From a virus, in the IMG/VR virus record IMGVR_UViG_3300025131_000121, positions 1-39,860 of that record: 39,860 nucleotides of DNA. The stretch is one strand, 5' to 3'. Each line of letters starts with the position of its first letter. Position 1 is the stretch's first letter. Of the stretch, positions 32,659 to 39,860 are shown one piece after another. Under the pieces are notes generated by a model. That model saw only the letters and a program-made list of their open reading frames with translations, had not been told where the DNA came from and searched no databases. Position numbers and translations under genes: made by a program.

Positions 32659-32951
32659 TATATTGTTGCTCCTTCTTCTAATTTTGCTCTATATAAACTC
32701 TGTTTGTCTACCGGTCTTTCACTAGCATCTAAGGACGTTTCTTCTTCCTCAATACTTTTCCAGTAGTATTCATACTCCTTATCTTTTTTCTTTAGCCTTC
32801 TAATCTCAGTTCCCTGTTCATCAAATAGAATAATGTCAGATCCATAAGTTCCCGGCGGTACCGCCTTGAAATCTGCAATATCGTTAGAACCCTTTTGGGG
32901 ATTCTGTTTGTTTTTTACTGCATCTTTGTAAATTCCTTCTTTATGCGGCAT
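32658..32951 (-). CDS. Hypothetical hydrophilic late protein (97 aa)
   Basis: A charged, mostly hydrophilic sequence with 'PPGTYGSDIILFDEQGTEIR' near residues 32-51 and a Glu/Lys-rich C-terminal half. No motif or membrane segment is seen. Its start lies 1 base from the neighbouring stop and its end overlaps the next start by one base, so it is expressed with the lysis and connector genes. The function is unknown. Confidence 0.55.
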   Translation of the reverse strand: MPHKEGIYKDAVKNKQNPQKGSNDIADFKAVPPGTYGSDIILFDEQGTEIRRLKKKDKEYEYYWKSIEEEETSLDASERPVDKQSLYRAKLEEGATI

Positions 32952-32952
32952 G

Positions 32953-33207
32953 TTATTTCTCCTCTAACTTTTTATCTATACTTTCCAACTTTTTTTCTAT
33001 TCTGTAAAAACCCTCAGAAATTTTTGTCTCTAGAACCGTAACTCGCTTATCTAGTTCCGTAATTTTATCAGAATTTTCATCGACCTTGGCATTCATCGGA
33101 ACAATTAAATATCCCAATACCAGCATTATTGTCGCAGAGGTTACGCCCCAAAAATAATGACGAAGAGCACCAATGCCCTTTGATTCTATTTGCTCTTTGC
33201 CGTCCAT
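32953..33207 (-). CDS. Membrane-anchored coiled-coil protein (84 aa), holin/XhlA-like candidate
   Basis: One membrane helix spans about residues 19-37 ('FWGVTSATIMLVLGYLIV'). A heptad-repeat coiled coil follows to the end ('KITELDKRVTVLETKI', 'GFYRIEKKLESIDKKLEEK'). A single membrane segment plus coiled coil is the layout of XhlA-type lysis helpers, though orientation differs between families. The ATG at 33207 uses GGGAGG inside the end of the M15 gene, a 22-base overlap. A role in lysis is inferred from topology and neighbour. Confidence 0.55.
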   Translation of the reverse strand: MDGKEQIESKGIGALRHYFWGVTSATIMLVLGYLIVPMNAKVDENSDKITELDKRVTVLETKISEGFYRIEKKLESIDKKLEEK

Positions 33208-33557
33208 AAGACATACCTCCCATGACTTCTTGGTTTAAGGTCAAAATGAAAATGGCGACTACCAATCTCAATTCCTACAAATCCAACCTTGGTCGCTGCT
33301 TCTAAAATATCTCTATCCTTGGTTGGGCTAGACCTTGCTATATCTATTGCTAATCCCTCCATGTGTGCTGATGTGGGATGACCACCAATTTCTCGATTAT
33401 GCCACTCGCATCTCCAACCAGATGTAACCCTAAATGGTATGCGAGATATCACACGGCATGCCTCAACTAAATCCATAAATAGGCTACCCATCTTTTGTTT
33501 TCCACAGCATGGACAGATTAATTCTTTTTCTTTGAAATGTTTTGTAATTAATGCCAT
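33186..33557 (-). CDS. M15-type peptidoglycan peptidase, probable endolysin (123 aa)
   Basis: The Peptidase_M15_3 pattern is clear: 'TSGWRCEWHN' (45-54), the zinc ligands in 'SAHMEGLAID' (H65, D72), and the C-terminal 'SRHFHFDLK' (H102/H104). A 'CPCCGK' pair near residue 15 is an extra Cys feature at the N-terminus. These enzymes cut peptide bonds in the peptidoglycan stem peptide. No wall-binding domain or signal peptide is present, so a holin is needed for release. The length is normal for the short single-domain family. Confidence 0.85.
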   Translation of the reverse strand: MALITKHFKEKELICPCCGKQKMGSLFMDLVEACRVISRIPFRVTSGWRCEWHNREIGGHPTSAHMEGLAIDIARSSPTKDRDILEAATKVGFVGIEIGSRHFHFDLKPRSHGRYVLWTAKSK

Positions 33558-33573
33558 TTATTCGTTCTCTTCA

Positions 33574-34455
33574 CTATACCCCTTGTGTTGTATCAAATTT
33601 AAAAATTATTGTTGCGACTGTATCATATGCTGAACTTGTTGGGTCAAAACTAATCGCGATAATATCACCAGCATCAAAACTTGACGTTCCTGTAAAATTA
33701 AATGCATAAGCCGTATCGTCTGACCCCATGGCTACTGTAATTTCTTCTGTCGCTGTAGAATTTGGAACCTCTGTATTTGTAGCACTTTTATGGAATCCAA
33801 CTTTAGAAGACCCACAAGCATTTTCGCTTCTTACTACCACTTTTTCTAATTCGCCATCATATGGTGCAACAAAAGATATATATTCATTATTACCTGTTGT
33901 TGCGGTTTTCTCAATAGTATATCCAGTTAAAGGCAAATATATCTTGCCTGTTGTTGAATACCAACCTACATTCATTATATGAAGTATATATTGTGGGGTA
34001 CTAGCGTCTACATAAGCCTTAATAGATTCTGCCGAAGCCACTGCTTGCGCATCTACACCAGAAGTGAAAGTATCATCGTCAATCATATCATTTATAAATC
34101 TTGAATGACCATTAAAATAAATTCTATTTATACCCTCTACACTGCTTCCATCCATATCTATATTACCAGTCATCGTTCCACCCGCAAGTGGAAGTTTGGT
34201 AGTATCGTCTATGACATGTGTATGTTCATCTACGTATGCCTTTATACTACGCTGTGTACAAACAGCAGAATTTGAATCTCTTGATAGCGAACTATCGTTA
34301 TCAATATCAACGCTTGTTGTTTGTTTTCCTGAGATTTTAACAAGCCCATCAAATTGAGATACATCTGCATCTAGACCACCCTGCTTATAGCGTAGTTTAC
34401 CAGCATGGTCATCCGAAGATGCTAAAAAATGTTTTCTTTTGTGTTCGTTACTCAT
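33574..34455 (-). CDS. Fibre-like appendage protein (293 aa)
   Basis: ATG 34455 (MSNEHKRKHF) is preferred over TTG 34479, because the latter lies in the loop of a strong hairpin. 'LPLAGGTMTGNIDM' near residues 89-102 is the classic repeat of phage tail-fibre shafts. 'SIKAYVDEHTH' and 'SIKAYVDAST' form a duplicated pair. The C-terminal half is a beta-rich Ser/Thr/Gly domain ('YISFVAPYDGELEKVVVRSE', then 'GDIIAISFDPTSSAYD') like a jelly-roll tip. It is probably a head or tail appendage. Its ribosome binding site is unusual: no Shine-Dalgarno lies between hairpin and ATG. Confidence 0.65.
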   Translation of the reverse strand: MSNEHKRKHFLASSDDHAGKLRYKQGGLDADVSQFDGLVKISGKQTTSVDIDNDSSLSRDSNSAVCTQRSIKAYVDEHTHVIDDTTKLPLAGGTMTGNIDMDGSSVEGINRIYFNGHSRFINDMIDDDTFTSGVDAQAVASAESIKAYVDASTPQYILHIMNVGWYSTTGKIYLPLTGYTIEKTATTGNNEYISFVAPYDGELEKVVVRSENACGSSKVGFHKSATNTEVPNSTATEEITVAMGSDDTAYAFNFTGTSSFDAGDIIAISFDPTSSAYDTVATIIFKFDTTQGV

Positions 34456-34461
34456 ATCAGT

Positions 34462-34491
34462 GACCGGAGGTGCGATCAAGCACCACCGGTC
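34462..34491 (-). promoter_or_regulatory. Strong hairpin directly upstream of the fibre-like gene start
   Basis: GACCGG-T-GGTGC pairs with GCACC-T-CCGGTC (transcript sense), 11 pairs with one T-T mismatch and a six-base loop. It ends six bases before the ATG at 34455. No U-run follows, so it is not a standard terminator. AGGAGG at 34513-34518, itself inside a TCAGG/CCTGA hairpin, has no start codon at normal distance. Confidence 0.7.
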
Positions 34492-34535
34492 TATCCTTAT
34501 ATCAGGCTATTACCTCCTGAACTTCAGATTTTTTC

Positions 34536-35066
34536 TTATGCGTTTACAGCAGTGTTTTCAAAATGTGCTGTCAGAGTCGGGTCATTTATTTCACTAATTA
34601 AATGCCCTCTATAGAACATCACATTTGCAACACCAGGATACCAGAAATCAAGTACCGTACCACCAGTGCCACCGGCACTCGCTACGGTATCTAGATTAAA
34701 GTGAACCCTGAGAATACCATCACCCGCATCGGCTATTGCCGTTGCATAATCTAAAGAACTACCAGCACCTTCATCGGTGTCACCTACAGCGACTGCACCA
34801 CCCTGAATCACACTTGTTACAAAGCCGATATATAAATCATCGAGAATTGCGATTCCAAGAACGACTTTAACGTGCAAACCAGCATTTTTAACTGTTGCTT
34901 CGGGTAATCTAATATATTTACCGTCGGCCATTGCAGCATTAACAATTATCGTTTTGGTTCCACCGTACCAAGGTTTAGCACTATAATCATAGTTTTCACT
35001 AGCATCTGTGATATAGATTGACTCACTACCATACGCATTTTGGAACATATCTAGACTTTTAGCCAT
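34536..35066 (-). CDS. Possible head decoration protein (176 aa)
   Basis: The start follows AGAAAGGAGAACAAAAC, 15 bases after the major capsid stop. The sequence is beta-rich with many Gly, Ala, Asp and Val residues ('GGAVAVGDTDEGAGSSLDYA') and contains no Cys and no catalytic motif. Placement directly after the major capsid gene is where phages commonly encode decoration or head-stabilising proteins. This is positional inference; a tail component is the main alternative. Confidence 0.5.
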   Translation of the reverse strand: MAKSLDMFQNAYGSESIYITDASENYDYSAKPWYGGTKTIIVNAAMADGKYIRLPEATVKNAGLHVKVVLGIAILDDLYIGFVTSVIQGGAVAVGDTDEGAGSSLDYATAIADAGDGILRVHFNLDTVASAGGTGGTVLDFWYPGVANVMFYRGHLISEINDPTLTAHFENTAVNA

Positions 35067-35081
35067 GTTTTGTTCTCCTTT

Positions 35082-36350
35082 CTACGTTGTCATCACGATT
35101 AGTGATGATTGGTTAGTTGCTGAAATTGCGCTTCCACTTTTTACTGTCGAATTACCTTTTGAGAACGCATCACTAGAGCCACCACCAGATGAAACACCAG
35201 CAGTATCTTCTGTGAAGAAATCATTGCGTCCATAACCATTGATAATAGCACCACCAATTTCATGGGTATTTTCATGGTCATCAACCTCACTCGTGAAATG
35301 AGCGTCTCGAGCAACAGCACGACCTATAGCAGAATTACCAAACACAATAGCATTATAATTGGTAGAACCTGGAGAACTTGCATCTGGGGCAAGCATCGTT
35401 GCTGTAGTAGCACCGAAAAGTTCTTGTCCTTCAGCCGCAGTGTCGTCCCATTGTCTAATACCAACAATGTCCTCATAAATAGCAAAACCAGCATAATATC
35501 CTTGTGCTCCTGCAAGTTCAGGTAGCCCAAGCATTTTACCACTAAAGGCTTCACGCTGTGCGCCATAGAATTGAGAATCTGCTTGTAGGGCCTTCATCTG
35601 TGATGGATGAACTATCATTGCCCAAAAACTATTTCCACCCTTTGTTTCAATCTGCGGAATCCTAAGTGTCATACACTTAATGCGCAAATTTTGAAGCATC
35701 GCGGCGGTAAAGGCCTTTTGATTATTTTCAGCGTCATCCATCTGGGCAATTGTTTTTGTTTTCCCAGCAGTGCCAATTTCTGTTAAGACTCCAGTTGTGT
35801 CGTGGGCACAATAAAACCAGTTAGGATTTAAGCGAAGGGATACACCAAGCCCATCATCATCAGTCCCAGCACTCAAGTTCGGTGAAACACCTTCGTAGAA
35901 TGCACGGAAAATAGATTGGTTCTCATATTTCGCGAACCAGCGGGCTAGTTGTGGCTTTGCTGCCTCAAACAGTTTGTAGATTTTTGCTCGTTGTTCAGAC
36001 ATCGAACCCGAGCGTTTCATAACTGCCTTGCGATATTGGTTGACATAAGCACGCATCCAGTTCATAACGAGTTCTTCACCTGTACCTTTAAGGACAGTAT
36101 CGCCAAAAACGGGTGCACCAGTTAGGTCTTTTAAGAATGGAATCAGCATGTTATCGCGACCCTCACTGATAAAATCATTCAATACTTCGATTGGTTTACC
36201 AGAAGGTTCGTACTTAACATTTCCATTATCGTCGGTTATTTTACCAACGGGACCAGAGAACCTGGAGAAAAATGTGTTATACCAAGTTTCTTTCGCAAGG
36301 AGTTTATTCAATATTGCTACATTAGCAATAAATGTCTGTGAAACTTCCAT
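35082..36350 (-). CDS. Major capsid protein, N4gp56/DUF4043-like (422 aa)
   Basis: The pattern 'FLKDLTGAPVFGDTVLKGTG' followed by 'EELV', then 'RKAVMKRSGSMSEQRAKI' and 'LARWFAKYENQSIF', matches the DUF4043/N4gp56 major capsid family, where a 'GD..L.G.EE' segment precedes 'G.MS.QR'. The protein forms the icosahedral shell in the HK97-like fold. It is preceded by the scaffold-like gene and has the strongest ribosome binding site in the late operon (AAAGGAGGAAACTTC), as expected for the most abundant protein. The C-terminus ends with a Ser/Gly-rich stretch. Confidence 0.85.
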   Translation of the reverse strand: MEVSQTFIANVAILNKLLAKETWYNTFFSRFSGPVGKITDDNGNVKYEPSGKPIEVLNDFISEGRDNMLIPFLKDLTGAPVFGDTVLKGTGEELVMNWMRAYVNQYRKAVMKRSGSMSEQRAKIYKLFEAAKPQLARWFAKYENQSIFRAFYEGVSPNLSAGTDDDGLGVSLRLNPNWFYCAHDTTGVLTEIGTAGKTKTIAQMDDAENNQKAFTAAMLQNLRIKCMTLRIPQIETKGGNSFWAMIVHPSQMKALQADSQFYGAQREAFSGKMLGLPELAGAQGYYAGFAIYEDIVGIRQWDDTAAEGQELFGATTATMLAPDASSPGSTNYNAIVFGNSAIGRAVARDAHFTSEVDDHENTHEIGGAIINGYGRNDFFTEDTAGVSSGGGSSDAFSKGNSTVKSGSAISATNQSSLIVMTT

Positions 36351-36375
36351 GAAGTTTCCTCCTTTTCTTTGTTAT

Positions 36376-36408
36376 TTACATTATCATCTTTTGGTTAATA
36401 CACTTCAT
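36376..36408 (-). other. Possible 10-codon leader ORF before the capsid gene
   Basis: ATG 36408, with GAGGG 7 bases upstream, opens a 10-codon frame (MKCINQKMIM) ending in TAA 26 bases before the capsid ATG. The ribosome binding site overlaps a small hairpin (AAACC/GGTTT, 36413-36426). This lies in the 148-base gap 36351-36498, which otherwise holds no gene. It may be chance. Confidence 0.25.
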
Positions 36409-36498
36409 CGCGAAACCCTCTGGTTTGCCCTGCGGTTTACTGTTCCCAGTCCGTGGTCAGGGTCTTTTGTGTTTGTTGTCTCGTTGCTTTAGCCAAAA

Positions 36499-37503
36499 TT
36501 ATTTACTTAACTTTATATAAAGGGCGTTGATTTCTTCAATAGACATGCTGTCCAGTTTTGAGTCCAGTTCTCTCCTGGACATATCACCGACACGAATCAT
36601 GCTACTGTTTTTGCCAGAACCACGAACATCTACGCGTTCACGTACTTTGCCCGTTGCTTCTTTAATATCTGTTCTGGCCTTCTCTTCGCCATTCATAGTA
36701 TAAAATGTTTGGAATTTATCAATCCCATATTTATCTATAATCGCTTTCGCGACTGAACGCTCTGTGAATTTACCATTCTCATGGTATCCCTCAGCGTGTT
36801 TAATTATTTCGTCATACTCCTCTTTGCTTACATCAATACCGTCATCCTGGAGTTTGTCATAGTGTGTTTTAATAAAATCTTTATTATCCTGATCAATAAA
36901 TCTTCGATTAAGGGATTCATCTGTTTTCTTATCAATGACATCAGACTCAATTGCACTGATAATACCTCGTTGAGTATTCAATGAATCTGAATCATATGGA
37001 TCAATATTTTCCAATTTATCCCTCTCATCATCTAGGATCTTTTCCAAATCTTTTGAGGTCAAATGTGTCATAACCTCTTTATCGCTCATATCATCAACAG
37101 TTTGTTTCTTACGTAGGTCACCAAGTTCATTACCTTGTTCGCTAATTTTTTTATTAGCCTCTTGATGCATTCTTATAATATCTTCGCGAGATTTACCCTG
37201 GTATGACCCAGGTTCCTCAACCTTTTCCTCAACCTTTTCCAATGAAGAAACCGGTGGCGTTGAATCCGTTTCGGTAGCCTCTTTAGGTTCTTCATCTGAT
37301 TTCTCTTCAGACTTTTCTTCTGATTCGGCTTCGACCTTTTCATCTGTAAAATAAACGTCTCCGTCTTTTTCAACAAATTCACCCTCAGAAGAAGTCTCTA
37401 CCTTTTCTTCTACAGGCTCATTATCAGCCGCTTGACTTTCAGCATACTGAGTTTCTAAATCAGCAATCTCTTGTTCAAGTGTCATATCTTTATTCTCTGC
37501 CAT
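36499..37503 (-). CDS. Probable scaffolding protein (334 aa)
   Basis: The sequence is strongly acidic and helical. Residues 1-100 are dominated by Glu/Ser/Lys ('EKVEAESEEKSEEKSDEEPK'), followed by long amphipathic helices and a short basic region ('KVRERVDVRGSGKN', about 285-298) before a helical C-terminus. Scaffolds of HK97-type phages typically have an acidic helical body with a basic C-terminal capsid-binding part. It lies between portal and major capsid genes, the standard site. The ATG at 37503 follows AAGGGGGCGTT. Confidence 0.75.
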   Translation of the reverse strand: MAENKDMTLEQEIADLETQYAESQAADNEPVEEKVETSSEGEFVEKDGDVYFTDEKVEAESEEKSEEKSDEEPKEATETDSTPPVSSLEKVEEKVEEPGSYQGKSREDIIRMHQEANKKISEQGNELGDLRKKQTVDDMSDKEVMTHLTSKDLEKILDDERDKLENIDPYDSDSLNTQRGIISAIESDVIDKKTDESLNRRFIDQDNKDFIKTHYDKLQDDGIDVSKEEYDEIIKHAEGYHENGKFTERSVAKAIIDKYGIDKFQTFYTMNGEEKARTDIKEATGKVRERVDVRGSGKNSSMIRVGDMSRRELDSKLDSMSIEEINALYIKLSK

Positions 37504-37512
37504 AACGCCCCC

Positions 37513-37686
37513 TTATGTAGTCCTCACTTTTTTATTAATTATATTACGGTACTTCTTATTTGCTTCATATCGCGGATTTGCATTGCGAAAGGTTTCTTTT
37601 CCATCTTCTTCTTTCATAAATTTTCTAGCCATGTCGGGTAAATTTGAGTACATCCACCCTCTCTGTTTCTCTGATTTAAACGGCAT
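37513..37686 (-). CDS. 57-aa 'MPFKSEKQR' small phage protein
   Basis: The frame from ATG 37686 to TAA at 37513-37515 overlaps the portal 3' end by 11 bases. It encodes MPFKSEKQRGWMYSNLPDMA..., which matches a short protein type common near phage structural genes (MPFKSEKQR..., then a 'N.P..A..' helix). The rest is basic and helical. It fills the gap between portal and scaffold. The role in the family is, to my knowledge, not established; location suggests head assembly. Confidence 0.7.
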   Translation of the reverse strand: MPFKSEKQRGWMYSNLPDMARKFMKEEDGKETFRNANPRYEANKKYRNIINKKVRTT

Positions 37687-39583
37687 CTGTCATTGTTCCT
37701 TCCCTCGCCGGCTGAATTACACCAGCCTTAGCACGCTCAACATCCATCTTTTCAGCATCGGTAACCATACCTCTGGTAACCTTTTGTTGTTCAAGCATAG
37801 CACCAGTCTCTTGCATCTGTTGCTCTCTCTGCGCTGCTTCGGCCTGGGCCTGTTTCATTTGTTGGACATATGCCAGCATTTCTTTTGCACCTGGAACAGG
37901 AGCCTGTGCCAATAATGTTTCTACATCAACAAGTTCTGGATTGAATTGTCCAATAAGATTGATCAGTGCTAATAGCCTGTTAAAGTTTTCTTCTTTTGCC
38001 GTAATATTATCTTCACCCTCATCAAGTTCAACATACATCGAAGGATTACTTGTATCATTAATCGTTTGCCCGGCCATTACCAGATTAACAATAACCTCTT
38101 GATGCATGCCCTCTCCTGATTGGATCTTAATTAATCGGGCCTGTTCAGCATATACAAATCCAAAATTATCTACAAAATCCTCCACCAATGCTTTACGCAA
38201 TCTTGAAAGATTATAGAAATATGGGTTTATTGCTGCAGCGGCCCGTTGTACTTTTTGTTGAAATAATACACCTGATTCACCAGACCTGGCGGATTCGCCA
38301 CGCATTGCTTCTGATATCAAAGAAACTCTCTGAGCATACCCAAAAGAGTTCTCTGCATTGTTCATAATATCTGGTGGAATCTGTCCTGGTGGTAATTTTT
38401 GTGGCATCGCAGCAGGATTATTTAATTCATATACCTGGTTAGGCTGGTTGCCTTTTTCTTTTAATTTTTTGATAGCCTCTTTTTCACGCTTATCAATAAA
38501 GACACCACCACTTAGGATCTGTGTTACATAATCGCGAATCTGAGATTTACCTTTATTTACATCATCCTGGACATCAATTAAGAGATCTACCAGGCTAGTT
38601 TGTTCTGATACCTGTACATTATAATTATAAGAGTATACCGGGAAAACATCAAAGTTTCCTGATGGGGATGGATCATCTTCATCAAGCACAACAGCATTTT
38701 CAAAATAAGGTATGATCGTAGTTAGATGTATCCCATCAGTTTCATATTCCATGATTTTCTTAAGGTTCGGGATCATTTTTTTTGCCTCAACAAATTGTTT
38801 TGGCTCAAGTCTCATATAGTTTTCACCATCAAAACAATGGTACATCTTACGGACCACCCGTTCCTGCATCTCTAATATTTTATAGCGATCATTCTCTTTG
38901 TCATAATTAGCCACATTAGAGTAACCACCATCTGAGATTCTTTTAAAATATTCAGTTAGATTATTCCACCAGGCGACCTTATCCTCATTATTATAGTCCT
39001 CTGGCTTTAGTCCATATTTTTCTTTAATAACATCAAGACTCTCCCAACCCTCTTTAACAATCCATCGACAATTTTTTAGTCTATAGTCATTGGCCCTTGT
39101 TTCCGGGTCAAGAAAAAGACGCATATTGTTTGTAACATTGTATCTAAAATCAAGGAACCCATCTTCTGTTATCTCAAATCTACGCTCAATATAGCCACCA
39201 ACCTTTGTTGATAGAGCATCAACGAATACCAACTGCAACATCTCTTCAATATTCTGCTCATCATTTAGAGCATTCCATCTACCCTGGATGACATCTGCCA
39301 TCTCAACATTAGAAATTGTTTGTGGTTTAATTCTTGCTCTTCGTCGGTTTAATTGTTCATTACCCTGGAGGGTCGATATAATTGGAACAATTAAGTTATA
39401 GGTTAGTGCAGGTTTGTCTGCATTCTCGGCCTTACCTTTGTCTGTCGAGGACCATTGATTATTATTAACGTAACGTATCGCTTTTTCAGAGTCTTGAATC
39501 GCTTGAGCAAAAGCATCTTGGGAAATATCATAACATTTAAGAACTTTATCTGCGGCTTCTTTTGTCTTATTTATTGTTGTCAT
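37676..39583 (-). CDS. Portal protein, P22-like (635 aa)
   Basis: The ATG at 39583 overlaps the terminase stop (ATGA); a TTG at 39595 would add four residues. The N-terminal region carries 'YVNNNQWSS', 'KPALTYNLIVPIISTLQGNE' and 'RRARIKPQT', the usual P22-type portal opening. Wing and stem regions are followed by a Gln/Glu/Ala-rich C-terminal coiled coil ('QQMKQAQAEAAQREQQMQET', about 582-601) resembling a portal barrel. Portals form the dodecameric DNA gate at one capsid vertex and dock the terminase. Gene order (terminase, portal, scaffold, capsid) supports it. Confidence 0.85.
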   Translation of the reverse strand: MTTINKTKEAADKVLKCYDISQDAFAQAIQDSEKAIRYVNNNQWSSTDKGKAENADKPALTYNLIVPIISTLQGNEQLNRRRARIKPQTISNVEMADVIQGRWNALNDEQNIEEMLQLVFVDALSTKVGGYIERRFEITEDGFLDFRYNVTNNMRLFLDPETRANDYRLKNCRWIVKEGWESLDVIKEKYGLKPEDYNNEDKVAWWNNLTEYFKRISDGGYSNVANYDKENDRYKILEMQERVVRKMYHCFDGENYMRLEPKQFVEAKKMIPNLKKIMEYETDGIHLTTIIPYFENAVVLDEDDPSPSGNFDVFPVYSYNYNVQVSEQTSLVDLLIDVQDDVNKGKSQIRDYVTQILSGGVFIDKREKEAIKKLKEKGNQPNQVYELNNPAAMPQKLPPGQIPPDIMNNAENSFGYAQRVSLISEAMRGESARSGESGVLFQQKVQRAAAAINPYFYNLSRLRKALVEDFVDNFGFVYAEQARLIKIQSGEGMHQEVIVNLVMAGQTINDTSNPSMYVELDEGEDNITAKEENFNRLLALINLIGQFNPELVDVETLLAQAPVPGAKEMLAYVQQMKQAQAEAAQREQQMQETGAMLEQQKVTRGMVTDAEKMDVERAKAGVIQPAREGTMTDAV

Positions 39584-39860
39584 GCTGTTTTCCAACTCTG
39601 TTTTGGACCATCACTTCTATCATCAAATAATCTATCTCTCCAGCCTTGTTTCTTTTCACCCTGTTCTTCCATTAACTCCGGCAAGATTCTCATACATCCA
39701 TATCTTAGTGCATCATATGCGTGGTCTTCTGCCTTTGTGTCAATATCTTCGGGATCAGTTTCAGACGCGGGTAAATTAGGAATAGTCTCAATGCAATACA
39801 AGCAATTTTCTCGGAAACGAACTCTCGAGTTCCCCTCGTCATCTATCGTGAGTGCTTCAT
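39580..39860 (-). CDS. Large terminase subunit, C-terminal fragment
   Basis: The frame stays open to the right edge, so only the last 93 or so residues are seen. 'DIDTKAEDHAYDALRYGC' is the typical C-terminal nuclease-domain ending of large terminases (D-T..EDHA.DA.RYG). The visible 'CLYCIETIPNLPAS' precedes it as in related proteins. The enzyme cuts and pumps DNA into the procapsid. Its stop overlaps the portal start. The ATPase half lies outside the window. Confidence 0.85.
   Translation of the reverse strand, partial: EALTIDDEGNSRVRFRENCLYCIETIPNLPASETDPEDIDTKAEDHAYDALRYGCMRILPELMEEQGEKKQGWRDRLFDDRSDGPKQSWKTA

Noticed and set aside
29471-34455. Diversity-generating retroelement acting on the fibre-like genes
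   Set aside because: No reverse transcriptase gene and no template/variable repeat pair is present in the window.
34474-34491. TTG 34479 as the start of the fibre-like gene
   Set aside because: It lies in the loop of an 11-bp hairpin without a usable ribosome binding site; the ATG at 34455 is more likely, though not proven.
1-39860. Stop-codon reassignment, as in some gut phages
   Set aside because: Long genes are open in the standard code, and TAA, TAG and TGA all serve as ends at tight gene junctions.

Overview
The window looks like part of a tailed bacteriophage genome (or prophage) with a short-tailed, podovirus-like virion. It is AT-rich, uses strong AGGAGG-type ribosome binding sites, is tightly packed, and uses TAA, TAG and TGA as normal stops, so there is no sign of stop-codon recoding. 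The host cannot be named from the sequence. Both ends are cut: the left edge falls inside a small coiled-coil gene, and the right edge inside the large terminase gene.

Left arm (1-8116, + strand), early and replication-recombination genes. It opens with a run of very small proteins (coiled coils, zinc ribbons, a 27-residue membrane peptide) and an ArdC-like antirestriction/metallopeptidase protein. Next come a small acidic protein with an SSB-type C-terminal tip, a catalytic-domain-only tyrosine recombinase and a helix-turn-helix protein. It ends with a recombination-replication set: YqaJ-type exonuclease, RecT annealase, RusA-like Holliday junction resolvase and a DnaC-like AAA+ helicase loader. 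Only three gaps of about 90-110 bases interrupt this arm, and each contains a structured RNA candidate: a miniature tRNA-like element (704-751), a complete type II hammerhead ribozyme (2572-2631), and a three-way-junction, partly tRNA-like RNA (7020-7092).

Right arm (8113-39860, - strand), late genes read from right to left. The order is large terminase (partial), portal, a 57-aa protein, scaffold, N4gp56-type major capsid protein, a possible decoration protein, a fibre-like protein, lysis genes (M15 peptidase and small membrane proteins), a connector candidate, a fibre/collar protein, a second connector candidate and a 1942-aa tail-nozzle-like protein. Then come two candidate internal or ejected proteins, one with MORN-type repeats, and a 3454-aa giant polyvalent protein. 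The last gene is a zinc-finger metallophosphoesterase. Nearly all genes abut or overlap, which suggests one operon of more than 31 kb. There is no tape measure, sheath or major tail protein, which fits a short tail with ejected proteins.

The two arms converge at 8113-8116 with overlapping stop codons and no strong terminator. No DNA polymerase, RNA polymerase, CRISPR array, insertion sequence or complete canonical tRNA was recognised.
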